Assembly (NCBI RefSeq): GCF_024055795.1
Contig: NZ_JAMXMY010000008.1
Coordinates: 62,001-126,000, forward strand
DNA from: Actinoallomurus purpureus
GTDB lineage: Bacteria; Actinomycetota; Actinomycetes; Streptosporangiales; Streptosporangiaceae
DNA length: 64,000 nt
Reading direction: 5' to 3'
Part shown: positions 8,681 through 17,551 of the stretch, one piece after another
Numbering within the stretch: the first letter of the stretch is position 1
Layout of the letters: each line of letters begins with the position of its first letter
Made by a program: the position numbers and the translations under genes
Notes under the pieces: generated by a model
Database searches by the model: none
Seen by the model: the letters and a program-made list of their open reading frames with translations, nothing else
What the model was told of the DNA's origin: nothing

Positions 8681-10537
8681 TCAGGCCTGGCCGCGCTTGG
8701 CGCGGGCGCGGGTGCGCTCGCGTTCCTTAGAATCGAGGATGACCTTGCGCAGCCGAATGGCGGCGGGGGTCAGTTCGACGCACTCGTCGTCGGCGACGAA
8801 CTCCAGTGCCGCCTCCAGGCTGAGGACGCGGGGCGGGGTGAGCCGCTCGAACGTCTCCGCCGTCGAGGACCGGATGTTCGTCTTCTGCTTCTCCTTGGTG
8901 ATGTTGACGTCCATGTCGTCGGCGCGGGAGTTCTCTCCGACGATCATGCCCTCGTACACCTCGGCGCCGGGCTCGAGGAAGAGCGAACCACGCTCCTGCA
9001 GGTTGAACATCGCGTAGGCGGTCGCGGCACCGACTCGGTCGGAGACCAGCGAGCCCGTCGGCCGGGTACGCAGCTCACCGAACCAGGGCTCGTAGCCCTC
9101 GAAGACCTGATGCGCGATGCCCGTACCGCGCGTCTCGGTGAGGAACTCGGTGCGGAATCCGATCAGTCCACGGGCCGGGACCACGAACTCCATCCGGATC
9201 CATCCCGTGCCGTGATTGGTCATCTGCTCCATGCGGCCCTTGCGGACGGCGAGCAGCTGGGTGATCGCGCCGAGGTACTCCTCGGGTGCGTCGACGGTGA
9301 GGCGCTCGACGGGCTCGTGCAGCTTCCCATCGATCTCCTTGGTGACCACCCGCGGCTTGCCGATGGTGAGCTCGTAGCCCTCCCGGCGCATGGTCTCGAC
9401 GAGGATGGCCAGTGCCAGCTCGCCACGCCCCTGAACCTCCCAGGAGTCCGGCCGGTCGGTCGGCAGCACCCGGATGGACACGTTACCGATCAGCTCGCGG
9501 TCCAGCCGGTCCTTCACCAGCCGGGCGGTGACCTTGGTGCCCTTCTCACGGCCCGCCAGCGGGCCGGTGTTCGTGCCGAGGGTCATCGAGATGGCCGGCT
9601 CGTCGACCGTGATGAACGGCAGCGGGCGCGGGTCGTCCGGATCGGCGAGGGTGTCACCGATCATGATGTCCGGGATGCCGGCGATGGCGATGATGTCGCC
9701 CGGGCCGGCCTGCTCGGCCGCCTTGCGCTCCAGGGCCTCCGTCATCAGCAGCTCGGTGATCTTGACGCGCTCGATGGTGCCGTCGTGCTTGCACCAGGCG
9801 ACCTGCTGCCCCTTCTTGATCACTCCGGCGTGCACCCGGCAGAGCGCGATACGGCCGAGGTAGGAGCTGGCGTCGAGGTTGGTCACGTGCGCCTGCAGCG
9901 GCGTGTTCGGGTCGTACGCCGGCGCGGGAATGGTCCCCCGGATGACCTCGAACAGTGGTTCGAGATCCTCGGCGTCCGGCAGGCCGCCGTCCTCCGGCTT
10001 GTTGAGGCTGGCCCGCCCAGCCTTCGCCGAGGCGTACACGATCGGGAAGTCGATCTGGTCCTCGGAGGCGTCGAGGTCCATGAACAGCTCGTACGTCTCG
10101 TCGACCACCTCGGCGATACGCGCGTCCGGCCGGTCGACCTTGTTGACGACGAGGATGACGGGAAGCTTGGCCGAGAGCGCCTTGCGCAGGACGAACCGGG
10201 TCTGCGGAAGCGGTCCCTCGGAGGCGTCGACGAGGAGCACGACGCCGTCGACCATGGACAGGCCCCGCTCGACCTCGCCACCGAAGTCGGCGTGTCCGGG
10301 GGTGTCGATGATGTTGATCGTCATGCCGCCGTGCAGCACGGCGGTGTTCTTCGCGAGAATGGTGATGCCCTTCTCGCGTTCGAGATCGTTCGAGTCCATG
10401 ACCCGCTCGTCGACGTCCTGGTTCTCACGGAACGCACCGGACTGCCAGAGCATGGCGTCAACGAGCGTCGTCTTGCCGTGGTCGACGTGAGCGACGATTG
10501 CGACGTTACGGAGATCGTCCCGAGTGGCGATGGGCAT
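8681..10537 (-). CDS. typA: Ribosome-associated GTPase TypA/BipA
   Basis: An EF-G-like translational GTPase that binds the ribosome, linked to 50S assembly and stress adaptation in other bacteria. The 618 residues show G1 [10 protein letters not shown], switch motif [10 protein letters not shown]3 DTPGHADF and G4 NKVD, followed by the EF-Tu domain 2, EF-G domain V-like and TypA-specific C-terminal domains ([20 protein letters not shown]). Length matches the family. It is a single-gene unit with its own promoter and leader hairpin, divergent from a kinase gene. Confidence 0.97.
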   Translation of the reverse strand: MPIATRDDLRNVAIVAHVDHGKTTLVDAMLWQSGAFRENQDVDERVMDSNDLEREKGITILAKNTAVLHGGMTINIIDTPGHADFGGEVERGLSMVDGVVLLVDASEGPLPQTRFVLRKALSAKLPVILVVNKVDRPDARIAEVVDETYELFMDLDASEDQIDFPIVYASAKAGRASLNKPEDGGLPDAEDLEPLFEVIRGTIPAPAYDPNTPLQAHVTNLDASSYLGRIALCRVHAGVIKKGQQVAWCKHDGTIERVKITELLMTEALERKAAEQAGPGDIIAIAGIPDIMIGDTLADPDDPRPLPFITVDEPAISMTLGTNTGPLAGREKGTKVTARLVKDRLDRELIGNVSIRVLPTDRPDSWEVQGRGELALAILVETMRREGYELTIGKPRVVTKEIDGKLHEPVERLTVDAPEEYLGAITQLLAVRKGRMEQMTNHGTGWIRMEFVVPARGLIGFRTEFLTETRGTGIAHQVFEGYEPWFGELRTRPTGSLVSDRVGAATAYAMFNLQERGSLFLEPGAEVYEGMIVGENSRADDMDVNITKEKQKTNIRSSTAETFERLTPPRVLSLEAALEFVADDECVELTPAAIRLRKVILDSKERERTRARAKRGQA

Positions 10538-10565
10538 ACGTGCGGGTCTCGCTTCGTGGTGTTGG

Positions 10566-10600
10566 AGTCGCCGCGGGATCCGCGCGGCGACTTCATTCTA
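10566..10600 (-). promoter_or_regulatory. typA -10 element and 5'-leader hairpin
   Basis: On the minus strand a -10-like TAGAAT (10595-10600) is followed almost at once by a perfect 10-bp stem (10583-10592 with 10566-10575, 7-nt loop). It ends about 28 nt before the typA start, so the hairpin would form at the very 5' end of the transcript. No convincing -35 is visible. Confidence 0.45.
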
Positions 10601-10833
10601 CTTGGCCCGCCGAGGCCACCGATCGTCTTGCGATTCGCCGCCGGGCGGACGCGGAACCGGCCACCAGAAGCATCCACCGTCATGGCAACCGAACGTGGCG
10701 GTGCGGCGTCGAATCTTGGGTGGGACGTCTCGATCCTGGCCGGAGCATTCAACGAGGCGTCCCGCCCTGTCGATCTTGTGCCTCGGGTGACGGCGCCCCA
10801 TGATGTGCCCTCCATGGCACCGAGGAGCGCACG

Positions 10834-12684
10834 TTGAGCCACTGGACACTCCCGGGTTATACGGAACTGCGTGAGCTCGGTTCGGGCGGTTTCGGACGAG
10901 TCGTGATGGCACGCCACGACGTGTCCGGGGGCATCGTGGCCATCAAGTACCTGTTCACCCAGCGGCTCGGCGGGGACGCCTTCCGTGCCTCATTCCGGGA
11001 CGAGGCCCGTCTCCTCGCGACGCTGGACAGTCCGTACATCACCCGGTTGTACGAGTACGCCGAGGAAGGCGACCACGCGGCGATCGTCATGGAGGCCGTC
11101 GACGGCGCATCCCTCCGCGCGGTGCTGGACGCGCACGGCCCGGCCGGGCCGGAGGCGGCTCTGGCCGTGCTCCGGGGCTCCCTGCTCGGGCTCGCCGCCG
11201 CGCACGCCGCCTCGGTCGTTCACCGCGACTACAAGCCCGCGAACGTCCTGGTAGGGCAGGACGGCCAGAGCAAGGTCGCCGACTTCGGCATCGCCGTGCG
11301 ATCGGGGGAGTCAGGCCCGGCCGCCGGCACGCCGTCGTACATGGCACCCGAGCAGTGGGAGGGCGCGCCGGCCGGTCCCGCGACCGATGTCTACGCGGCG
11401 GCGTGCGTCTTCTTCGAATGCGTCACCGGCCACCGACCGTACGACGGCGGAGATCAGGCGACCCTGCGGAGTGCGCACCTCACGGCACCGATTCCACTCG
11501 AAGAACTCCCCGAGCCGGTGCGGCCGCTGGTCGTGCGCGGGATGGCGAAGGATCCGGCCGATCGGCCGTCGGGAGCGCAGGCCTTCGTGGCCGAACTCGA
11601 GGAGGCCGCCAGAGCGGCATACGGGCCTGACTGGGAACGCAACGGCTGGAAGCGCCTTGCCGAGGCCGTCGCGGGACTGGCTGCGTTGGTGCCTTTCGCC
11701 CTTCTTCTCGGCACGACGCCGGGCGGGGCCGGAGCGGGCGGCGCCGGAGCGGGCGCCGCGGCGGGGGCGGGCGGCGGCGCCGGTGCGGGAACCGTCGGCG
11801 GGACGGGTGGAGCCATCGGCCGTACGGCGGGCAGAACACTGCGCGCCAAGGCCGGCGTCGGCGCGGCCGGCGCGATCGTCGTGGGCGTGGTCGGCACGGT
11901 CGCGATGCTGCATCAGGGCAAGGGCCATGAGAAGCCCACCGCGCCGGTGGCCGCGCGGAAGCCGTTCACGATCTCGTATGGCTCGCTGGACCGGACGTTC
12001 ACGCACCCGGCGCTCACCGTCGAAGGCAGGTATGTCCGCATCGGCGGATTGCGGGATCCAGCCGTCGAACAGGTGGTCAACCAGGCCCTGCGGCTGCCCC
12101 TCGATCAGCAGGTGAAGCGGTACGAGCACGCGCGCCAGGCGGGCAGTTCGGCTTCAGGCCACCCCCAGGTCACCACAGCGATCGACGTCAGGCTGCGCGG
12201 GCCTCGACTGCTGTCGGCCCGGTACCGGTTCATCCCTCACCAGGCGCCCCTCACCGCGTTCGACTGGGGAGGCACGCGGGCGGTCACCGTCGACCTGGCC
12301 ACCGGTCTGCGCCTGAGAGCTCGCGACATCCTCCGAGACGTCGCCTTCACCCGATCCGGCCTGAAGGATCTCGAACGTCGGATCGGCCGAGCAGCACCCG
12401 GCGGGGCGCTTTGCGGCGGGGAGCAGAAGATCAACTCGATGGTTCTCAGCCCCTCCACTATCGACACCGATGACAAGGAGAAGCGTGCGCTGGACCTGAT
12501 GCCGACGAAGGAGGGGATGGAGTTCGACGTCGTGCCGCCCTTGCTGGGCTACGTCTGGGCGTGCGCCGAGACCCTGGTCACGGTCCCGTACGACAGGATC
12601 TCCGACCTCGTCCGGCCGGAGATCCTCGCGCTCACCCGGACGTCGGCCGGGTCGGCCGCGTCGCCCTCACCAACGCCGTCATGA
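10834..12684 (+). CDS. Receptor-type Ser/Thr protein kinase with RsiV-like extracellular domain
   Basis: A 616-residue kinase with a complete lobe: glycine loop GSGGFG, ATP lysine K38 in VAIK, catalytic HRDYKPAN (D132), DFG at 150-152 and SYMAPEQ. A Gly/Ala low-complexity stretch and hydrophobic segments (about 285-300 and 345-365) follow. The outer domain of about 230 residues contains the pattern [17 protein letters not shown], resembling the DUF3298/RsiV-type sensor fold; it has no PASTA repeats. Start is TTG. The gene converges on the thiamine-binding-family gene and the two coding regions overlap by 6 nt. The ligand is unknown. Confidence 0.88.
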   Translation: MSHWTLPGYTELRELGSGGFGRVVMARHDVSGGIVAIKYLFTQRLGGDAFRASFRDEARLLATLDSPYITRLYEYAEEGDHAAIVMEAVDGASLRAVLDAHGPAGPEAALAVLRGSLLGLAAAHAASVVHRDYKPANVLVGQDGQSKVADFGIAVRSGESGPAAGTPSYMAPEQWEGAPAGPATDVYAAACVFFECVTGHRPYDGGDQATLRSAHLTAPIPLEELPEPVRPLVVRGMAKDPADRPSGAQAFVAELEEAARAAYGPDWERNGWKRLAEAVAGLAALVPFALLLGTTPGGAGAGGAGAGAAAGAGGGAGAGTVGGTGGAIGRTAGRTLRAKAGVGAAGAIVVGVVGTVAMLHQGKGHEKPTAPVAARKPFTISYGSLDRTFTHPALTVEGRYVRIGGLRDPAVEQVVNQALRLPLDQQVKRYEHARQAGSSASGHPQVTTAIDVRLRGPRLLSARYRFIPHQAPLTAFDWGGTRAVTVDLATGLRLRARDILRDVAFTRSGLKDLERRIGRAAPGGALCGGEQKINSMVLSPSTIDTDDKEKRALDLMPTKEGMEFDVVPPLLGYVWACAETLVTVPYDRISDLVRPEILALTRTSAGSAASPSPTPS

Positions 12685-12978
12685 ATCCGCGGTCAGGTGC
12701 CGCTCGATGGTTTCGACTTTGCTCGTGAGTCCGTCGGCGACTCCCTCGCGGATGTCGGCCTTCAGGACGAGGCTGACCCTCGGGCTGCGGGCGGCGACCG
12801 CGTCAACCGCACGCTTCACGACGTCCATCACCTCGTCCCACTCGCCCTCCACACTCGTGAACATCGCGTCCGTGCGGTTGGGCAGCCCGCTCTCCCGGAC
12901 GACGCGCACCGCTTCGGCGACGTGCTGCCCCACTGACTCGCCGACGCCGAGAGGGGTGACCGAGAAAGCAACGATCAT
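12679..12978 (-). CDS. MTH1187/DUF77-family thiamine-binding protein
   Basis: A 99-residue ferredoxin-like protein of the MTH1187/YkoF-related DUF77 family. Members bind thiamine or related pyrimidines in the few cases studied. The typical [10 protein letters not shown] start and the later [14 protein letters not shown] strand are visible. It is the last gene of the secretion operon: its ATG overlaps the NUDIX stop (TGATG). Its 3' end overlaps the convergent kinase by 6 nt. The link to secretion may only be transcriptional. Confidence 0.85.
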   Translation of the reverse strand: MIVAFSVTPLGVGESVGQHVAEAVRVVRESGLPNRTDAMFTSVEGEWDEVMDVVKRAVDAVAARSPRVSLVLKADIREGVADGLTSKVETIERHLTADS

Positions 12979-13382
12979 CAAGACTCCTTCAGATGCTCGT
13001 GTACGGCTTCGACGACGGGTAGGTCGGCCGGCAACCACGGTACGTCGAACAGTTCGGCCCCGGTCAGCCAGCGCAGCGCGGAGTGCTCCCGGGCCTCCGG
13101 CTCGCCGCCCACGATCGTGGCCGTCCATACCCGCATCACCATTCCATTGTGGAGCGGGCAGTCCTGGCCGACACGGCCGCCGACCGACACGTCGATCCCC
13201 AGCTCTTCGCGGCATTCGCGGACGAGCGCGTCCTGTTCCGTCTCTCCGGCCTCGACCTTGCCACCGGGGAACTCCCAGCCGCCGGCCAGTTCGGGCGGCT
13301 CGGCGCGCTGCGCCGCCAGGAGCCGTCCCCTGTCGATGATCGCCGCCCCCACCACCAGAGGCGGTACCGGTCTGGTCTGCAC
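12978..13382 (-). CDS. NUDIX hydrolase, MutT-like
   Basis: Hydrolyses a nucleoside diphosphate linked to another group. The 134-residue size and Nudix box (GGKVEAGET...RECREELGI, with the REEL metal-binding glutamates) fit MutT-type 8-oxo-dGTP diphosphatases, but the substrate cannot be read from sequence. The start is GTG, directly abutting the stop of the peptidoglycan hydrolase gene. It therefore belongs to the same transcript as the type IV secretion genes. Confidence 0.88.
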   Translation of the reverse strand: MQTRPVPPLVVGAAIIDRGRLLAAQRAEPPELAGGWEFPGGKVEAGETEQDALVRECREELGIDVSVGGRVGQDCPLHNGMVMRVWTATIVGGEPEAREHSALRWLTGAELFDVPWLPADLPVVEAVHEHLKES

Positions 13383-14525
13383 TCAGCGCTTCTCCGTCGG
13401 ACCGTTGTGGCCGTTGTGGGCGGTCGGGCGGGTGAAGCCGACGGGACCGCCGTTGGGGAAGGTCTTGTAGTTCTGGTACTTGACGACGTCACCCGTGTGC
13501 GGGGCGACGATCATGATCCCCTTCTGCGGGTTGTACACGATACCCACATGCCCAGGACCCGAATGGCCGGGGAAGTAGTCGAAGTAGACGAGATCGCCGG
13601 GTTGCTCCTGCCCCTTCTTGATCTCCGCACCCCACCAGTATTGAACATCCGACGTGCGTGGGATGTTGACGCCGACGGTCTTGTAGGCCGCCATCGTCAG
13701 CCCGGAACAGTCGAAACTGCTAGGGCCTTCGGCGCCGAAGATATACGGCTTGCCGATCTGTGCTTTGGCGAAATTGATGACCTTCGCCGCGACCTCGTTC
13801 GGCGCGACGGGGGCCCCGTTCACGTCCGCGCACTTGGGTCCGCTGGCCTGAACAACGTCGAAGTTCCCTGAAGCGTACTTCTTCGCCCAGGAAAGCACGT
13901 TGTTGACGTAGGACACGAGGTGGTTGTAGGCGAAGATGGCGTCACGAATCCGATCCGGCGCGCCGCTGGCCTTCAGGTAGCGAGCGGCGGCGGGAATGGC
14001 GTCGGCCGGATCGTAGCGGTCTTTCTTGTTGTCGCCGTCGCCGTCCACCCCGTACGTGGCCCAGGTGCCGGGTATGAACTGCATCGGCCCGCCGGCGTGT
14101 GCGTAGTTCTCACCGCTGAGAACACCGGGCGCCTTCAGTTGACCATGATGGGTCTCGACGTACCCGACGCCCGCCAGGACGTTCCACGGGATCCCGTACT
14201 GCTGCCCCGCCTTCTTGTAGAGAGCGAGATAGTTGGACGGGATGCTGCTCGCGTCGCCGGACTGCTGCGGCTGGGACGCCGCCCCAGAGGTGTCCGTGCA
14301 GTTTCCGCCGCGACTGGCGTTCTGATAAAGGCTGTTCGCTCCGAAGAACAGAGGAATGGACACCAGACTCATGAAGAAAATCGCCGCGGCGCCTCCGGCG
14401 ATGATGATCGGCAGGCGGACCAGGCCTTGATCCGATCGCGTGAAATGCTGAAGAGAGATAATGCGACGGCGATCGTTCCGTCCCCCCAAGCCGACGCCGA
14501 GCCGCAGGTGCCGGCGAAGCTTCAT
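13383..14525 (-). CDS. Two-domain peptidoglycan hydrolase (SLT-like plus NlpC/P60), TcpG-like
   Basis: Opens the cell wall for the secretion channel. The 380-residue protein has a basic N-terminus, one transmembrane anchor (about 40-60), a lytic-transglycosylase-like domain ([10 protein letters not shown], then [16 protein letters not shown]), and a C-terminal NlpC/P60 endopeptidase domain with catalytic Cys in FDCSGL and His in GHVGI. The ATG was chosen because GGGAAAGAG precedes it; an upstream in-frame start would overlap the previous gene. It is the TcpG/VirB1 counterpart of the operon. Confidence 0.88.
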   Translation of the reverse strand: MKLRRHLRLGVGLGGRNDRRRIISLQHFTRSDQGLVRLPIIIAGGAAAIFFMSLVSIPLFFGANSLYQNASRGGNCTDTSGAASQPQQSGDASSIPSNYLALYKKAGQQYGIPWNVLAGVGYVETHHGQLKAPGVLSGENYAHAGGPMQFIPGTWATYGVDGDGDNKKDRYDPADAIPAAARYLKASGAPDRIRDAIFAYNHLVSYVNNVLSWAKKYASGNFDVVQASGPKCADVNGAPVAPNEVAAKVINFAKAQIGKPYIFGAEGPSSFDCSGLTMAAYKTVGVNIPRTSDVQYWWGAEIKKGQEQPGDLVYFDYFPGHSGPGHVGIVYNPQKGIMIVAPHTGDVVKYQNYKTFPNGGPVGFTRPTAHNGHNGPTEKR

Positions 14526-14535
14526 CTCTTTCCCT

Positions 14536-15162
14536 TCACTTGTCCCCCACATTGGCCGGCTGGAAGGCGTAGACGACCCAGCCTCCACCGGACCTCGTCA
14601 CCGTGACGGCGTACTGCTGGCTGGTGTCGCTGGAGCTTCCTCCCTTGCTGATGTGCTGAGTTCCGGTGACCAGGAAGATGAACTGGTCCTTCTCCATGTC
14701 ACGGAGGGAGTCCAGATGCGCGTCGGAGGTCGAGACCTCCTTGTCCTGCTTCCGCTGATCGAGGACACCCGGCGCCGACGAGTCGCGCTGCAACTGGGCC
14801 GCGAGATCAGTGGTCACCATGCCTTGCATCCGCCCGAGATAGGCGCTCGGCTGTTCGTCGTACCGGTAGGTGCCGTAGGCGATGGTGAAACGACGTGCCA
14901 CGTCCGCCGCCGCGCTGAAGTCCTTCTGCGTGAACGGCAGGAGTGAGTAGATGTCGTACGAACCCCCGCTCGGCGGAGGACCTGTCGTTCCGGGCGCGGT
15001 CGCCGACGGCACGGAGGGCGACGGGGAGGCCGCTTCACCGCGCTGAGCCGAACTCTTGTGTTTGCCGCTCCCCGTCCCGATGGTCAGGATGACCCCCGCC
15101 GCGGCGAGGAGCACCACCAGCGCGGCGAACAGGATCTTACGCTGGCGATCGGTCAGGTCCAT
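14536..15162 (-). CDS. Single-pass VirB8/TcpC-like assembly protein
   Basis: A 208-residue bitopic protein: short cytoplasmic N-terminus, one transmembrane helix (about 10-30), a Ser/Pro-rich spacer, then an outer domain of about 130 residues with a compact alpha/beta pattern. The last strand, GGWVVYAF, resembles the NTF2-like ends of VirB8 and mce-associated proteins. The ATG follows GAGGGG; a farther upstream start would overlap the VirB6-like gene. Position between VirB6-like and hydrolase genes supports a structural role. The assignment rests on topology and context. Confidence 0.65.
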   Translation of the reverse strand: MDLTDRQRKILFAALVVLLAAAGVILTIGTGSGKHKSSAQRGEAASPSPSVPSATAPGTTGPPPSGGSYDIYSLLPFTQKDFSAAADVARRFTIAYGTYRYDEQPSAYLGRMQGMVTTDLAAQLQRDSSAPGVLDQRKQDKEVSTSDAHLDSLRDMEKDQFIFLVTGTQHISKGGSSSDTSQQYAVTVTRSGGGWVVYAFQPANVGDK

Positions 15163-15169
15163 CGGCCCC

Positions 15170-17551
15170 TCATTGTTCCTCGCCGTCCTCACGCTTCACC
15201 GGCCGCAGCCAGAACGGCATCGACGGACCGTCTTCCCGCGACCGGCCCGACCACAGTGGCGGCGGCGCCTTGCCCTCGGAACGGACCTCCTCTTGCCGCT
15301 TGGCCGTGGACGCGGGGTCACGTCTCCCTCCCGACGCTCCTCCGCGCGCCGGGGGAGTCTGCGGCCGGCCGCCCGAGCCGCCAGAATCAGGTCGCGGAGT
15401 CGTACGACCGCCGGCCCCGCCGCCGAACCAGCTCCGGCCGCCCCCGGCACCGCCGCCCGTCGCCGCGCCGCCCTTGTCACCGCCGCCGACCGGGCCACGC
15501 CCTCCGTTCTCGCCCCCGCCTGCCGGCCTGCCCGGTGGCGTGCGGGTGCCGGAGCCCTGGCCCGCGCCGGTCTTTCCGGCAGCACCCCAACTCGGAGCGG
15601 TGGGCGCGGAGGGCGGACGCGTGCCGCTTCCGGCGGCACTCGGGCGACGTTCCTCGCGGGAGGAGGAATCGAGAGGCGGACGAGGAGCCGGCGGACGGGC
15701 CGTTACCGATCCGGACGGACGCGAGCCCCACAGGCCGCCGCCGTTCGCCCTCGCCGCAGGCGGCGCCGCCGCGGCCTGCGCGCGAGGGGAAAGATTCAGT
15801 GGCGGGGCACTGCCTCTCGCCGCACCGGCGGCCTTCGCCGCGAGTTGCGCGGCACGGCCGCGCCGGTCGGACGCGCCGACCACCTCGCGGCCGGCCGTGT
15901 CAAGGTCGGGCGACTCGTCACCCCTGAGGGTGGGGGCACCGGCCGGGTTCCCGGAGTCACGCTTGCCCCAGCGACCGAGCCGGTAACCGGCGGCCCCCGG
16001 GACGGCCGCGGTCGCGATCGCGGTGGTCCGCTTCCTCGTCTCCCGGATCGCCTCTTCGACCTGCTGTTCACCCTTGCGGGAGCCGACGGCCGAGTACCCG
16101 ACCGCGGCGAACAGGTGCTGGAACGGTTTCCGGTAGACGAATGCCGCGAGTGTGACCAGGGAGATGAGCAGGATCTGCAGGCCCCACGGCAGGCTCTCGG
16201 CCATGACCAACCCGTAGCACCACAGCAACAGCGCGAGCACGCCGATGAGGGCCGCCTGCTTCAGCAGAGTCGACAGGAGCAGCTCGAACCAGCGCACCGC
16301 GATGACCCGGCCGATGCCGGGATGGATACCGATGCCCAGGAAGATCGGCCCCGCGACGAGAAGGAGCAGAAACGAGATTTTCAAGATCACCAACATGACC
16401 GAGACGACCAGAACCAACAACCCGGCGACCAGCGCCGCGAGGAGGGCTCCGAATCCCACTGCGAGGCGCGACTGCCAGTCCTTCCCCTGGAAGAGGGAGT
16501 AGACCCCGGGGTAGTTATCCTTGATGTTCTTCGTGACACCTTTATAACTATCGGCCTTTTTGCCGAGATCCACCTTTTTTCCGCTGGTGGTCTCAGAAAG
16601 TTCCACGGCCTGAGAAGCCAGGAGTGTGGCCGCGTTCTCTTGGACGATCTTACTCTTCGGATCGTCGCTGCCGAACTCGCCCATCAACCACGGCTTGCAG
16701 ACAAGCGTCACCCAGAGTCCGTTGGCATTGCGGGTCACCGCGTCGTTCGACACCGGCTGTGGCGCTTTTCCGGCCGCCTTCGGCGGGATGCAGGCCGTGG
16801 AATTGGCGTCGCTCTGCGGAAGAGCAGCGTTGAAGGCCGCGGTCGCCCCGTTCGAGACCTTCGTTCCCAGCGTCGTGAAGTCACCGGGTCTGCCGATCAG
16901 CCAGATCAGTGCGACCATCGCCACGACCATCCAGATGGTGCCCTCCGCGACCCGGCTGGCCCGCCTGCGAATCAGCCCCCACCACGCCAGCCACAGAGCG
17001 CCGAGGATGACGACCCAGGACCAGTACTTGGCCCCGAACGTGTTGCCCATTCCCCGGATGACGCCGTCGACGGTCTTCTTCAGCCACCCGAGGAGGGACT
17101 CGGACGCCGCCGCCTGGTAGATCGTGATGGTCGTCCGGTCGATCGCCTGCGCGAACACGAAGACGGTGTTCGCGATGTTGTTCCCGATCATGGCCGGCAT
17201 GTCGGAGCAGCCCATGTCCACCGCGTGCCACGACTGACCGCGCGTTCCGTACCGGTCGTAGTACGTGAGCTGCTCGGGCGCGGCCTTCTTCATCTCCGTG
17301 CTCGGATAGTTCGGCGGTTTGACCATACCGTCGATTCCCGAACCGTACTGCTCCGGAGCCGGGTGGTCGGCGGGCGCGCAGGCGTCGTTCGGGTTCGAAC
17401 CCGGTGCCGTGGGAATGGGGTCGGCGCTGGCGATGCCCAGGGGACTCAGGACCAGCAGAGCCATGAGCATAAGAATGAGAAGCGACCGGCGCTTCCCCCG
17501 TGGTCTGCCGTTCGCCGCTGTTCGTCGTCGGCGGACGCCTGACACCCTCAT
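15170..17551 (-). CDS. VirB6/TrbL-like polytopic channel protein (TcpH-like)
   Basis: A 793-residue protein likely forming the inner-membrane channel of the secretion apparatus. It has a signal peptide (cleavage near SADP), a cysteine-containing external loop, a hydrophobic core with about seven transmembrane helices between roughly 165 and 480, and a basic Gly/Pro/Arg-rich cytoplasmic tail of over 250 residues. The start overlaps the VirB4 stop by 4 nt. Long disordered tails are common in Gram-positive VirB6-like proteins; its role here is not known. Confidence 0.82.
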   Translation of the reverse strand: MRVSGVRRRRTAANGRPRGKRRSLLILMLMALLVLSPLGIASADPIPTAPGSNPNDACAPADHPAPEQYGSGIDGMVKPPNYPSTEMKKAAPEQLTYYDRYGTRGQSWHAVDMGCSDMPAMIGNNIANTVFVFAQAIDRTTITIYQAAASESLLGWLKKTVDGVIRGMGNTFGAKYWSWVVILGALWLAWWGLIRRRASRVAEGTIWMVVAMVALIWLIGRPGDFTTLGTKVSNGATAAFNAALPQSDANSTACIPPKAAGKAPQPVSNDAVTRNANGLWVTLVCKPWLMGEFGSDDPKSKIVQENAATLLASQAVELSETTSGKKVDLGKKADSYKGVTKNIKDNYPGVYSLFQGKDWQSRLAVGFGALLAALVAGLLVLVVSVMLVILKISFLLLLVAGPIFLGIGIHPGIGRVIAVRWFELLLSTLLKQAALIGVLALLLWCYGLVMAESLPWGLQILLISLVTLAAFVYRKPFQHLFAAVGYSAVGSRKGEQQVEEAIRETRKRTTAIATAAVPGAAGYRLGRWGKRDSGNPAGAPTLRGDESPDLDTAGREVVGASDRRGRAAQLAAKAAGAARGSAPPLNLSPRAQAAAAPPAARANGGGLWGSRPSGSVTARPPAPRPPLDSSSREERRPSAAGSGTRPPSAPTAPSWGAAGKTGAGQGSGTRTPPGRPAGGGENGGRGPVGGGDKGGAATGGGAGGGRSWFGGGAGGRTTPRPDSGGSGGRPQTPPARGGASGGRRDPASTAKRQEEVRSEGKAPPPLWSGRSREDGPSMPFWLRPVKREDGEEQ

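Noticed and set aside
8420-10837. An 805-codon plus-strand ORF
   Set aside because: It is antisense to typA, whose GTPase motifs are unmistakable, and its product has only biased Arg/Gly/Leu composition.
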